Shown here piece by piece: positions 21,860-33,965 of a stretch of DNA of 64,000 bases; the stretch's first letter is position 1, and each line of letters starts with the position of its first letter. The stretch lies in assembly GCA_944472155.2 (NCBI GenBank), contig OX235274.1, positions 31,556,052 to 31,620,051 of the forward strand. Reading direction: 5' to 3'. Source of the stretch: Trichobilharzia szidati (Eukaryota > Platyhelminthes > Trematoda > Strigeidida > Schistosomatidae). Under the pieces are notes generated by a model. The model saw only the letters and a list, made by a program, of their open reading frames with translations. It was not told the origin of the DNA and made no database searches. The position numbers and the translations under genes were made by a program.

Positions 21860-24700
21860 CAGTAATATACTCCGATCACCCAAGCGACAACCATGAACAC
21901 ACTGAGGGAGTGAATGGCCATCATGATGTCACCAGTGGCAGCCAAAGCCCTAATGCAGCGGGAACCAATCTTCTCATCCAAGATCATGACAGCAAGATTC
22001 AACTTGAAATAAGGGAAGGACACAGTCATCCAATGCTACGTACTGTGAAACAGATAACGCGGAATAAGGGAGGAAGGAAGTTTTTAAAGACAACTGCTAG
22101 TAGTAATGGACAACATCTTACATGATGACATGAAAATACTCATGAGCGAAATGAATGCAAGCCAAACTGGGAGCAAATAAGACAGGAAGGGAACTCATCA
22201 TGAGTTGTAAGGCTTTCACTTGAAGAAATGGACGAAAACGGAGAAATATTCGCAGAAATCGGTGCTTTCAATGATTTAGTGATCGGAGGCAGCGTGTACA
22301 AGCACGAGGGTATACACAAGACGATATGAATTTCGCCTGACGGACACATCAAAAACCAGATATATTTCACTTCAGTGTTGCTCGAGGAAGTGGAGACTCA
22401 GCTAGTTTGCTGGATACAAAGTCGAGAAGGAGAGCAGATGTGAGCTCAGCCCATCATTTAGTTCAAAGAAACTTCAAAATGAAGCCGAAATCCTTCAGAA
22501 CAACTGCAGACTGACGACAATTCAATTTCAACAAGCGGAAACTGAAGGACAAAATTACAAGGGACACCTTCATTATAGATCAGATCAGAAAATAAGTTGG
22601 AGACACTACGTGGCATGACGGGGAAAACCTGTATGGAAGAACATTGGAACTAACTCTCTGAAGGGGCTGTTCAAAGAAATGTGCGCAACAGTTCTAGGAA
22701 GAAAGAAGAGACAAGACAAGAAAGGTCTCTAAACGGATCCCTGGAAGCTAATAGAAGAGAGGAGGATGGTGAAAGAGAAGATGACTCAACGCAGAGATGG
22801 GCAACAGAAGAAGTTATTTTCAATGCACACTGCACTTAATAAAAAAGTGAAGAAGAGTACTAAGAGAGACAAAAGACAATTCTACGACACACTAGCAACT
22901 GAAGTAGAACAGGTAGCAGGTAAAAGGGAACTCAGAACAGTATATCAGATAACCAGGTCTCTATCCGGAAAGAGATCAACCCAGATGGTGAAACCAATAA
23001 TAGATCTTCAAGGGAACCTAATTACCAATGAGGAGAAACAAATAAACCAATGAATGGACTGTTCACTTTAAAGGACTCTTTGATCGACCACCAAAAGCAC
23101 GCACAGAACTGCCTGCTAGTGTACATCAATCTTTCGGCGAAAATAGGAATTCTTCATGCGATCAAGCTACTGAATTCCGGATGGGAAGGCAGCAGGACCA
23201 GATGAACTTCCCCCACCTGAAGCACTAAAAATGGACCCAGAGACTGCCGCAGATATTCTCACACCATTATTGCAAAAGATTTGGAAGGAAGGAAAGGAGC
23301 CTGAGGATTTCAAGAAAGGCTGGCCACCTTGTCAAGCCACCGAAGTAGGGTGACTTACGCCCCTGCAAGAAGTGGCGTGGAATTATGCTCTTGTCCACGC
23401 CAAGTAAAATACTAAGTCGCGTCATGACGAAGAGAATAAAGGATGCACTGGATAAATAACTTTGCCCGGAACAAGCTGGATTCATGAAAGGCAAATCAGT
23501 TGTTCATCAAATTGCTACTCTACACATCGTCATAAAAAAGGCGTAGAATGGCAGTCAAATCTCTATCTTAACTTGATCGACTTCAAAAAGGTCTTCGATA
23601 GACAGCAGTGATTGAGAAGTTATTTGGAAACAGCCTTAGCACTACGGCGTACAGTGCCCAAGTCTTTATTATCCTCACCCAACAGCTAGCTATATGATAA
23701 TGCCACATGTCAGGTGATCCACATCGGAAAACTCAACGAGGCGTTCGAAGTCCATACAGGGGTAAGACAAGCTGGCTGCCTATTACCACTTTTGAAATTC
23801 CTAATTCTGATGGAGTGGATCATTTGTCAGACTGTGCGATGGGAGTGAGAAGAAAGGAACACATTGAGTCAACAAGAAAACTCTAGAAGATTTGGACTTC
23901 ACAGATGATATATGTCTAGTGTCACACAAAATCGAAGACTTACGAGCGAAAACCAACAAACTGGCTGAAGAGGCTGACAGCAAAGACAAGAGTGCAGGTG
24001 AATAAAGATGAGATGGAGGTGATGAAGATAGCTACACACCACCACCAACAACAACCAACACCGCTCACCAGAGATTTGACAGAGGTCACCTCCTTCACTT
24101 ATCTAGGAGGCACGGTTTCAACCACAGACACCTTAGGCGCTGAAGAGGAAAGATACACCTTCATCTGCCTGAAACTAGTTTGGAAATCTCCTGCACTCAG
24201 TCAGCCAGCATAAATCACAAGATTCGCATTTTCAACACAAATGTGAAGTCAGTTAATCCTTATGTACGTGTCAGAAACTTGTTCAGCGTGTCAGTCACGA
24301 AAACGATTTCCAACGGATTGCTGCAGACTTTAATCAACAGCTGCCTGCTTCGCTAGCAGAAAGAATTAGTAACAAGAAACTCTGGCAACAGGAAAACCAA
24401 GAGCCGATTGCTCAACGAATATGCAGTAGAAAATGGAGATGGATCGGGCATATGCCACTGAGGATGCCATCGAATGAAATCACGCGCCAGGCCGTCTCTC
24501 AAGTCAAGTCCTAAAGGGAAGTGCCAAGTAGGTCGTAAGTACTAGGGTGACATAGAGGCGATTGTGTGGTGAAGGGAAGATGACAGATCATGTGCAATCA
24601 GGAACCCACCTGAAGAGGACGGCAGAGAACACAACAAAGTGGAGAGGTGTTGTTGAAACTCTATTCCACTAGGAACCCAAGGTAGTAATAATAATAAAGC
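21860..24700 (+). pseudogene. R1 LINE, longest copy (endonuclease to tail)
   Basis: The endonuclease part begins near 21945 (ALMQREPI, TARF, VIQCY) and continues at 22225-22450 with MDENGEIFAEIGAFNDLVIG and a WISPDG-like ISPDGHIKNQI block, the C-terminal part of an APE-type endonuclease. The linker follows (22766-23053; DKRQFYDTLATEVEQVAGKR, QGNLITNEEKQ), then AAGPDELPPPEALK (23180-23230), a LSTPSKILSRVMTKRI segment, EQAGFMKGKS, NLIDFKKVFDR (motif A), TGVRQAGCLLP (extra Ala), LDFTDDI (FADD changed to FTDD), TSFTYLGG and the tail GGTAGTAATAATAATAAA. Many stops and shifts. Confidence 0.9.
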
Positions 24701-24984
24701 TTGCTTATGAAAATAGTTCGTTCTTCATAAGTTCTTCAAAGTCAAACTGTTCTACATAATTCTAATGACTTCTAAGAAAACTTTTGAGTACATCTTAGGA
24801 GCACTGTGTTGATTATTTTGTGAAACATTTCTTTTGTTCTCGTACATTTTTAAGTCTCCGAAATTCAGGTTTACACTGAAAGCTGTGAATAGAATTCTTA
24901 TATGAATGACAGCTATCAGCATTCTCTATTGCCACTGAAACGGATGCCTGATAAAGGAATGTTTCAGAAGCCAGATTGTAAGGA

Positions 24985-25655
24985 TATGATGTTTCAAGTT
25001 TGATCGCGAACTGATGTCATTTAGAAAACCGTTGGAAACCAGTGAGTTACGGAGAGCGGTCTCGTCCCACCTTGGGACCCTTCATCATTGCCCACTGATG
25101 ATCCCACCAGAAATCGAATCAAGCACCTTCAAGTTACTACGTCAAGCTCGTTGACGGTCCAGCCAATTAGGCCGGAACCCAATGGCCCATCAATTCTAAA
25201 TTCTATCATTTCACGACTTTAGTTTGACCGCCAACCAATTTCATCGGTGAGTATATTTACATTCACATCCGACCTGTTGACCCTCACTGGATGTTACCTC
25301 TTACTAGAACCCCGGATAACTTCATCCTCTAACCAGTCACTAGCGAGTATCAAATTATTTTCAACAGTTGGTTTGTAGACATTTCATATGTTTCAAGTTT
25401 TATGACGGATTGCTGTATCAGCTATCATTGGCTGGCAGTCAAGCTGAAACTGCAAATTGACAGTAGTTAGAATTCATAGACTATTGAATTCTGGCCTAAA
25501 TCTGTGGATGACCAGCGAGCTAGCTTGACCCAGTAACCTGAAGGTCCTGAGTTCGATCTCTATTGGGATCGTGGGTGCGTAGTGATGAAGAGTCCCAAGC
25601 TGACTGAGGAGATATTTGGTTGATATTGAAGTGGATGACCATTTTTCCACATGCT
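24985..25655. mobile_element. H-family HHR-SINE inverted pair
   Basis: Minus copy 24985-25390, nearly full length: minus-strand 5' body (AGTGACTGGTTAGAGG, GAGGGTCAACAGGTCGG), tRNA-like part and a decayed hammerhead region at 25050-25110. Plus copy 25435-25655: AGTAGTTAGAATTCATAG, decayed A box, GTCCTGAGTTCGATCTC (B box) and GCGTAGTGATGAAGAGTCCC at 25577-25595, cut off before GAAA. Confidence 0.75.
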
Positions 25656-25974
25656 TTCAGGGATGATATCTCTTTATGTTTATTATAAAACCAGACTCAT
25701 AAAGTTCATTGATGTCGATCTCTCTAAGAGGTCACTGAACAGGTAAGGCAAATCTTCAAACGAACACCAGAGAATATCCAAAAATTAGTACTGCATGCAA
25801 TTCACTTCACTTCTACTGTTGTAATTAACTTCTGGCTGCTATCATGTAAAATGAAATATTTTCGACTTTGATGATGACGCCAAATTTTGATATGCCTTGA
25901 TATGACTGGCTCAAATAATGTTACTGCAATTAGGCTTCAGTACGAATAGACAGGAAGTAGCCCATCCGAAGCTT

Positions 25975-27312
25975 ATAACTACCTCTGAACCCACGAAAAT
26001 AATGATAGAAGACAAACTGGTCCAAGTAGGTGATAAAGGTCAGACTATATTATACAAAACTTCTACCGGAACAGGCTGGATTCAGGAGAAACAAGTCATG
26101 CATTGATCAGATCGCCACATTACGGATCATCATTGAACAAAGCTTGGAATGGCAGTCACCTCTCTCTCTCAACTTCATCGACTTTGAAAAGGCCTTCGAT
26201 AGCGTCGATCGAGAGGTGCTGTGGAAACTACTTCGCTACTACGGTGTGCCACCGACAATTATACATCTCATCCAACAGCTATACGACAATGCTGTGTGCC
26301 AAGTAATCCACAACGGGAAACTTACGGAATCCTTCGAAGTGAGGACAGGAGTGAGACAAGCTGGCTGCCTACTATCGCCAATGATTTTCCTGATTGCAGT
26401 AGACTGGATAATGCGACAAACAGCGGGCAATGAGGAAACAGGCATAAAATGGACCCACGCAAAAAACTTGGAGGATCTAGACTTCGACGATGATATATGT
26501 CTGATTTCCCACAAACTGGAAGATATGCAAGCGAAAAGCAACAAGTTGGCAGAAGAAGCATCAAAGATGGGACTCCAGGTGAACATAGATAAAACAGAGG
26601 TGATGAAGATTCCTGGGCAACACCACCAACAGCAACAACAACAACAGCAGACAACAATCAGCATAAATGGGAGGAACCTGAAAGAAACTACCTTCTTTAC
26701 CTACCTGGGAAGCATCGTTTCAACTACACGCCGACGGAACTGAGGAGGATATCAAAGCAAGAATCAGAAAAGCAACACAAGCTTTCACTACTCTCAAGTC
26801 TGTGTGGAGGTCAACAGCACTCACCATCAAAAATAAGATCCGGATTTTCAACTCCAGTGTGGAGTCAGTGCTACTATACGGATCAGAGACTTGGCGCGTC
26901 ATAAAGAGCATCTCAAACAAACTACAGACCTTCGTCAACAGTTGTCTTCGCTCAATACTCAAGATCAGATGACCAGAAAAGATCAGCAACAGGGAGGGAT
27001 CTCTGGGAGCGAACCAACCAGGAACCGATTGTGAAACAAATAGGCAGGAAGAAATGGAGATAGATTGGCCATACTCTGGGGAAACCATCAAGTGACATCA
27101 CAAGGCAGGCCATCGCTTGAGTGGAACCCGAAAGGGAAGCGGCGAGTTGGTCGTCAGTGCAAGGGTGGCTTGGAGGAGGTCATATGAAGAGGAGATGAGA
27201 GCGTGTGGGCAGACTTGGAGCCAGGTGAAGACTCTAGGAGAGGACCGAATGCAATGAAGACGCACGGCTGAAGCCCTATATTCCTCTAGGAATTAAAGGA
27301 AACAATAATAAT
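25975..27312 (+). pseudogene. R1 LINE, RT with a long open frame
   Basis: The frame 26030-26743 (237 residues) covers most of the RT: EQAGFRRNKSCIDQIATLRI, LNFIDFEKAFDSVDRE (motif A), RYYGVPPTIIHLIQQLYDN, TGVRQAGCLLSPMIF and EDLDFDDDICLI. The catalytic FADD reads FDDD, and VRQAGC has one more residue than the VRQGC of the 5.6 kb copy. A run of CAA/CAG codons follows (26620-26655), then TFFTYLGSIVS. After a shift come RIRKATQAFTTLKSVWRS, the RWPEKI-like segment (26960-26985) and the tail GAATTAAAGGAAACAATAAT. It is very close to the copy at 62725-63780, so both are relatively young. Confidence 0.92.
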
Positions 27313-27314
27313 AT

Positions 27315-28580
27315 ATTATACAAAATTTCATTATATCCAAATATTACGTGCTTTGGAAATTTAAGCCAATAAATATTTGGTTGAACTGGTTCCATTAGTT
27401 CAGACTTTAATGTCGTCTAATCTCATTATATAACATATATATGCTGCCTTGGCCCGATGCTTTAAATTTGTCCAAACTGGTTCAAGCTGCTTTTAAGACT
27501 GAGCAAATCAGGGAGTATATAACATTATCACTAAGAAAAAGTAGCATAAATTTGCGATAATAACTTTGTTTAACCAGATTTAACCACTCTCCACCAATAA
27601 ACCAATTTCTATATATATGTAGAAGCATTGTTTCTATAAGGGTTGGTTGTGGAATATATATTAGTAGCTGTCAAACAGTGACTTTACTCTCCAGTATTCA
27701 TCTGTATACTACTGATAATCATGAAAAGACATATTCAGACTGTAAATAAACAAATACTCAGATGAGTAAATAGGACGATTAGATGGAGATAATGAGAAAT
27801 TCTGCAACATGTTGATGAACAGATGCTGTAGTTATTATTTCAGTCTTCAAAAAAAAAACACTATCTCCTCGATACAGACTTTTGGTATTAGTGATATATA
27901 TAGACAGCCAATATATTCCTGTCTCTTGTGTCAATCATCTCCAAGAAATAAGATGGAAATTAGATGGAAAATGGCAAAAAGTATCTAGGGACAGTGAAAG
28001 CAAGTAAAAAAAAGCCAAAAATCAATATTAGAAGGAAAGAATACATGGGTTTTTCTTCTTCATGTATATATATATATATATTAATAGACGTTGTGACTTG
28101 CAGACTGTCACTTATTTCGTCTTTGTCTCAATGAATTAGACAAGAATAGGAGAGATAACTAAGTAACTAATTAAAATGTATTAGTAATTGTTTTCGTTCT
28201 TGTTGTTGTTGTGTTTTTTTGAACGACGTCATATACATATCTAAGTCGTTCGTCTCTACACCTTCCATTTTTCCTAATGAAACAGTGCAAAAATGTGTTA
28301 GATAACTTGCACCTTTGCTGCATCTTTCATTTTGCTGGATATATTATACCACGAGTTCTACTGTTTAGTATATGGAGCCTTCATGTGAATGCTAAAATTC
28401 ACTAATTGAATGAAAAGATATGAAAAGAAGTGGCTGAACAAAGATGATGTGAGGGGGTATACACCCAAAAGCTTTGTATAAAAATACCCAAGTACTCCAG
28501 ACATATTATTTGGTCATCGGTTCGAATCTAATTGTCATCATGTTATTATATTATGAAGTTCTATGCTCGTATGTTGGTCC
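27315..28580. other. AT-rich sequence with TA tracts
   Basis: Nothing coding recognised. Contains short TA tracts (27437-27443, 27611-27619, 28064-28081) and an A run (27850-27860). Confidence 0.45.
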
Positions 28581-28582
28581 AT

Positions 28583-28812
28583 TGTATCGGTGGTTCAAGG
28601 TAAGAATGCGTACCAAACACGCCTCACGTGGTCCTGGGTTCGATTCCCGCCCGACGCACTTCTCAGCCCCTTTAAGCCGGTATTAACCCCGGTAAAGATG
28701 TAAGACTGGGCAGGAGACTAGCAACTCAATTCTTTATTACCCAAAATTGCTACTGTAACTTCGAAACTGAAGCTTGAAGCTTTCTGATCCATTTGGAAAG
28801 CAAAAGAATGAG
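28583..28812 (+). mobile_element. SINE A, tRNA-Gly-like head
   Basis: Head TCGGTGGTTCAAGGTAAGAA with B box GGTTCGATTCCCG, then CTTCTCAGCCCCTTTAAGCC, TAACCCCGGTAAAGATG, GACTGGGCAGGAGACTAGC and the tail AAACTGAAGCTTGAAGC. The head resembles tRNA-Gly (GGTGGTTCAGTGGTAGAA). Confidence 0.8.
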
Positions 28813-29119
28813 GGGAAGAAGAAGTTGATTCAGCAGTCCTTTTGTTGAAACCAGGCCATTCGTTGTTGGATGCATTTCATCACTGAAAAGTGAAGAAAAA
28901 CTAGAAAATCCAGTGCTGTAAGGAATAAATGGAAAGCAGTGGACAAGAAAAATTATCATATTTCGTGGTCTTAAGAAAAATACTTTTAAGAATATGTATG
29001 CATTTAAGGCAAATAATGAAATGAAAAGTTTTAATAGACAGTCAAAAAGCACAGCTGTAATTTTCAAAAATATAATCGAATAATTCCACCTATTTACGTA
29101 ATATTCTGGTACAGGTTAT

Positions 29120-29745
29120 TTTGTTTACAGGATTTCATCATGAGCTGGTATTGGTTAGAGAACTATAGGAAAACCCGGGAGTACTGGGCAGCTGTCTCGT
29201 GCTAGTTTGGAATTCTTCATCAGTACGCACCCTCCTGGGTTCGAACTCAGGAACTTCTGGTTACAAGGCAAGCTCGTATGCCATTAAGCCACTGGGACCC
29301 GATCCAATGGCCCATGAATTCTAGCTCCTGCCAACTCACATTATAGCACAACCGCTAGCCAATGTCTTCGGCGAGTATTTGTCCTGACACCCGACCTGCT
29401 GCACCCTACTGGTCACGACTTCTCACTGGAACCCCAGGTAAATAACTACCTGAATAGGGCCAGTCACCAGTGAGCATCTCATTGTTATTCAAGTATTGGT
29501 TTGTAGGGATTGGGTTGATTGTGTTAAAAGCAATAGTTTCCATGAAAATCTTGCAGTTATAGGTTGAACTTTTTCTAGTATCTGATTTCATAAATCCGAT
29601 TCAGAAGTAATTCGTTAGTTCTACCCCTAGTGAGATCATGGGTACGTACTGTGCAGAGTCTCAAATAAGGAATAAATATCTGTTCAGTACTGGCTGGCCT
29701 CTAATGGTACTGTAACTGAAGTCAGTGCGTGAATAATCTTGAATG
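29120..29745. mobile_element. H-family HHR-SINE inverted pair, with full-length minus copy
   Basis: The minus copy, 29120-29520, is essentially complete. In sense order it has CCCTACAAACCAATACTTG, GAGATGCTCACTGGTGACTG, GTGAGAAGTCGTGACCAGTA, GCTAGCGGTTGTGCTATAAT, CCAGTGGCTTAATGGCATAC (A-box-like), GAGTTCGAACCCAGG (B-box-like), the hammerhead-like motif (29181-29225) with GTACTGATGAAGAATTCC, and the end CTCATGATGAAATCCTG. The plus copy (29600-29745) keeps GTACGTACTGTGCAGAGTC and a decayed rest. Confidence 0.82.
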
Positions 29746-29989
29746 AAATCACGGGTAATTAATTCATTTCAGTAATAAAACTGTAACGAGGTGGAAAACA
29801 GGTATCACTTTTAATCCCAATAATAGTATAATAATATAAATATTTTATTTTCATAATTGATACAAAGAAAGTACCTAAAGTTGGACTGATTTTAAGTGCA
29901 ATATCATATAGGAGCCTTCATTAGTTTCGATATTTATCCCCTACTGAATGAATGTACTTCATAGACTTGTACCGTGTGCTACTGATAAG

Positions 29990-30440
29990 ATTTTGTAAGT
30001 AGTATATAGTCTATGATGTCTTCTGAAAGATTATTGACCTTCGGAGTGACGGATTAAATGGAGAAGAGGAGAAATGAGAGGTCCTTGTGGAACAATATAG
30101 AAAGCGTGAAAGAGAGACAACACAAGCACAATACGAAAAACAATTTCAAATGGAGATTTCAATGTGAAGTTTCTGCATTTTTCCACAGCTGTACATCTTA
30201 CCACGAAGTAGTTCTGTGTTCTGCCAGTGCATTTAATATCACTGCCACTTTCGAAGAGGAATACATCTGGAGATTCATGTGGGGTTTCGAAGTCGTTTAC
30301 GCGTCAGTGGATGCCCATAGTCTGACAGCCGAGCCAGCAGTATTGGGGACGCTGCTGAGAGATCGGACAAAAGTTATCCCACAACAGTCCATGCCCTTTT
30401 GTTTATTAACTTTTTTCAAGCAGTTTACTTAACATATTAG
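29990..30440 (+). repeat. Repeat copy with an orphan 124-residue frame
   Basis: Positions 29993-30165 align with 7022-7206, so this is an interspersed repeat. The open frame 30058-30432 starts with ATG inside it and reads a charged N terminus (EKRRNERS), then FHSCTSYHEVVLCSASAFNI and a mixed C terminus. I recognise no domain. Because it begins within repeat sequence and has no conserved family, I do not treat it as a gene. Confidence 0.45.
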
Positions 30441-30844
30441 GCTAAACTGACAGCCTAATGAGAAGGGATACTGGAGTAGTGAATTCTTCTGAACGCAAAG
30501 GGAAACATCTTGTTGATTCGACTTTTTTTTCAGAAATATAGTTGAATACATTATCAGATTCCATTTCTACTAATCTTTAGGCACTATCCGTTATATTATT
30601 TTAATCAGTTAGCTTTTCCAGTTTCAATTTGATATACTGTTCACTTGAGATGTACACAATTTCAAAAATTAAGAAACATCTCATACATAAGATACTGAAC
30701 GGACAAAGTATTACTCTTAAACGTAACTATACCTTATCGTAATGACCGAAAAAACTCTCTCTATCGTTAGAATAAAATAAAATCCATGCAATGACAATTG
30801 TCACTGGTTTTGTTTCAAGCTAACGCATCAACTCACATTCTAAA

Positions 30845-31482
30845 GTATCCAGTTTGATCATAAGCTGGCTTAAGCTATAGGATCATTAAAAACCGTGGTG
30901 TTTTGAACAGTTGTCTCTTCCTAGTTTGAGACTCTTCAGCAGTACGCACCCATGACCTCACTAGGAATTCAACCCAGGACCTTCATTTAACAAATCGAGT
31001 TGCTTTACCATTTAGCCAATGAGATGCAATCACATGTTCCTCAGCCGCAAGGCAATTCTGATTTGTTCTCCAGCTTAAGTCAGTTCTTATTCAGTCTTGA
31101 AGTCAACGAAATCCTTACAAAGGAACACCTGAGAACTAATCTAGTGCTCACTGGTGACTGATTACATGATGAAATCGCATGGAATTCAAGTAAGCAGTCG
31201 AGACCAAAGGCGTCCACAAAGTTGAGCCTAAAGATAAATACTCACCGATGACCTTCGCTGGTAGTCACGTTATATATAGTGAATTGGCAGAAGTTAGTCT
31301 TCACGTGCCATTTAATGCCATTCCAGTGGTCAATGCTCTCATCTTGTAACCTGGTTTGGATTCCTGATGGATTGATGGGTGCGTAGTGCTGAAGAGTCTC
31401 GAACTAGGAAGAGACAGCTGTTCAGAACGTACTGGTTCTCTAGCTGAAGTCACTTTGTGATTTAACTTCAAATCATTCACGT
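30845..31482. mobile_element. H-family HHR-SINE inverted pair
   Basis: Minus copy 30845-31040 with AGTTTGAGACTCTTCAGCAG (antisense hammerhead-like motif). Plus copy about 31150-31482 with CTCACCGATGACCTTCGCTG, TGAATTGGCAGAAGTTAG, GCGTAGTGCTGAAGAGTCTC, GAACTAGGAAGAGACAGC. GAAA is changed to GAGA, so the plus-arm motif should be dead. Confidence 0.7.
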
Positions 31483-31696
31483 CTCTGCTGAACAATATTT
31501 GAAAAATTTACAGGTAATTCTAATCTTTATTCTCTTGGTTAACGTGGAAAAGTAAATAATTTATTTTCTTTTAACTTCTCGAAACTTCTTCCCCAACTCG
31601 AGTTTTAATGAATTTCACATAATTTCGTCACTCCTCTAAAATATAACAACAGAAATGTAGGATTGTATACATCTTGCAGTTCAAATTCCATATCAT

Positions 31697-31718
31697 ATAT
31701 ATATATATATATATAATA
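31697..31718. repeat. (TA)n microsatellite
   Basis: Uninterrupted AT dinucleotide tract in AT-rich sequence. No gene is recognised between 31485 and 32010. Confidence 0.85.
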
Positions 31719-32339
31719 TAAAGTTTCAATATGATGAGTCAATTTTCAATACCTCCCATTTATTTCTTATTGAAACATTTAACGCCCATTCAGTTTACAT
31801 ATAAATATTTTTTTAAATATTTGATTTACGTGTACCCATGAGGTTACTATAGTTTTAGTGAAGGATGTATATAATTAATGTTTTGTAATTATAAGGAAAA
31901 TATCAATCATAGCTGTAGAGTGTTGTGTATATAATCTTTGTGAAAAAAGAGAAATACAGCCAAGATATTTCAACTTTGGAAATAAAGTGAAACAATAATG
32001 CTCAGAAGTGACTTCAATTTATACCATATTAGATAAGTTTATTTCAATATATCACACAGTGATGAAGCGGTATTAACAATTGGATGACAAGGTTTTGAGC
32101 ATCAGTTATTGCCACTCATAATCACATCAGTTTAGTCACACACTTTCACAATTTGTCTTGTATATATTTTCTCTTTGTCCAAATTCTTCTTGTTGCTTGT
32201 TGCCACTTTCCGTATCTCCGGTATAGGCGTGTTGCCTCATTTTGATTGCAAGTGTGGGGTGCTGAATCGAAAAACAAAGATTCAGTGATTAAACTCTCCC
32301 TGTCTCCGCCTAACTATATTACCCTTTAAATACTTTCAC

Positions 32340-32780
32340 CCTGTCCTACTCTATTGTGTGACTACATGTGAGCGAATGCAGTGCAATAGCTGAGCTCTGT
32401 TTTTTTCTAGGTGATTTAACTTAGCAGGGTCAATTATTCTAGGTCTAGCTAAAACTTTACGTTCCCATAATCCAGTTAACACCGGTCTACTAGTATGATC
32501 TATGTAATTGACCTCACTAACAGTCATTACATGGTATTTAATAAATTATATTATTTTTCTTAATTGGATCTAATGGGTCGTTAAACTGACAAAGTTTACC
32601 TCTGAGAGAGTTGGTTGGTTGGTTCAGATCCCACTCTAATCCCAGGTTCATTGAGATTTCTAAGTAAGGCCTCTCATAGAGCAGGATACTAGCCGGACCC
32701 TCAGATCGAAGCAAGTAGCCGGCGTCAGGAGTTGCATCCTCACAGTTGCTGGTGTCCAAAAGCAGGTTCATAAGCTATTC
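32340..32780 (-). pseudogene. PLE D GIY-YIG fragment, downstream copy
   Basis: The minus-strand frame 32538-32771 ends with PTNSLRGKLCQFNDPLDPIK and KNNIIY, matching LRDKLCRLKDPGDPIRQNNI at 19800-19860. Further toward 32340, in other frames, are the decayed YIG block and the HNHTIGWERV segment (32390-32350). The first 40 codons of the open frame do not match PLE D. Confidence 0.72.
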
Positions 32781-33086
32781 GATTAGTTGGGATTCTGGAG
32801 GCCAAGTGTAGTATAGGTTTAGAATCACAGTTTCTCAGCTTATCTAAATCAATCCGGCCTTATATACCAAACATTCGCACTTACTCATTCTTTTTTGTGA
32901 GGAACATTTCTGTCTATCACGTTAGGGCATCACACGGTTTCACAATTTGTCTTTCTGTATCTCCAGCTTCCATTTGTTTTTCGTGTACACTTTCCATATC
33001 TCCAGTATAAGCGTTGCGTCACGATGAATCGATAAACAAAGCTTCAGTGATTAACCTCTCTCTCCATCTAACTACATTACTTTTTA

Positions 33087-33370
33087 CTAGTATTGGATTG
33101 TAGGGATTTTGTTTAATTGGTCAGAGGATTTCATCATGAGTTGACATCAGTTAGAAAACAATTGTAAAACCACCGGGGAGTACTGGACAACCAGCTGTTT
33201 CGTCCTGGTTTGGGATTCTTCATTAGTATACACCCACTGAAGTTCGAAGCCAGGACCTTCTGGTAACAAAGCAAGCTAGCTCGTAGACCATTAAGTCACT
33301 GGGACCAGCCGATCCAATGGCCAGTTCATGAATTCTAACTTCTGCCGATTCATGACACAGCGCGACCACT
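33087..33370 (-). mobile_element. H-family HHR-SINE nested in PLE D, with TSD
   Basis: A 10 bp direct repeat TTACTTTTTA (33077-33086 and 33371-33380) brackets 284 bp. The PLE D sequence is continuous once it is removed. The element has the A-box-like CCAGTGACTTAATGGTCTAC, the B-box region (GGCTTCGAACTTC, decayed) and the hammerhead-like motif 33180-33230, and it ends in GACCAATTAAACAAAATCCC. This is the cleanest evidence that H elements insert by a TSD-generating mechanism. Confidence 0.87.
33180..33230 (-). ncRNA. H-type hammerhead-like motif
   Basis: Minus strand: GTATACTAATGAAGA, ATCC, loop CAAACC, AGGAC, GAAA, CAGCTGGTTGTC and CAGTAC. GAAA and the stem III hairpin ACAGC/GTTGT followed by C are intact. 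Stem I reads GTATACTA against CAGTAC and is imperfect. The element carrying it has clear target duplications. Confidence 0.55.
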
Positions 33371-33379
33371 TTACTTTTT

Positions 33380-33965
33380 AATACTCTCACCCTGTCCCAC
33401 ACTATTGTGTGATTATATGCAAGTGAATGCACTCCAATGGCTGAGCCTTTTCAAGGTTATTTAACTTGACAGGTTCACTTATTCTAGGCCTAGCTAAATT
33501 TTTATGTTCCAATAATCTAGTTGACTCCAGTCTACTAGTTAGACTTCACAGTCATCATTACATGGTATTTGGTGAATTGGATTATTTTTCTTAATTGGAT
33601 CTATTGGGTGCTTAAGTCGATAAAGTTTATCTCTGAGAGAGATGGTTGGTTGGTTTAAATACCACGCTACTAATTCCAGCCTCATTGACAATCCTACGTA
33701 AGGCCTCTGACGTTCCTTCTTTATACGGCAGCACTACAGAGGCTTTAAATTCTCTATTATTTTCGTTATTTTCATCACTTTTATTGCTAGTCTTAGTTTT
33801 TCTATGGTTCTTCATATATTTCTGAATAAATTCTGGTGGGTAGTTAGTTATTCACTAGTAATATTTCCTTTATTTGTTTGATTTCATTATTTAAATCTTC
33901 TGGCCTACTAGTTAGGCTCTTGTTCTGATTATAAAGACATTTAACTAAACCTATCTTCAGCGATT
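33380..33965 (-). pseudogene. PLE D connector and GIY-YIG N-terminal part
   Basis: In sense order: LVKCLYNQNKSLTSRPEDLN (from 33960), NNEIKQIKEILLVNN, then YMKNHRKTKTSNKSDENN (33627-33815), VVLPYKEGTSEALRRI, KPTNHLSQR and, after a frameshift, the cysteine/YIG block around 33510-33560 and HSLAYNHTIVWDRVRVLKS (33390-33432). It parallels 19615-20100. Stops occur at several places. Confidence 0.78.

Noticed and set aside
30058..30432. 124-residue host protein with ATG
   Set aside because: It starts inside an interspersed repeat shared with 7020-7225 and has no recognisable domain or splice context.
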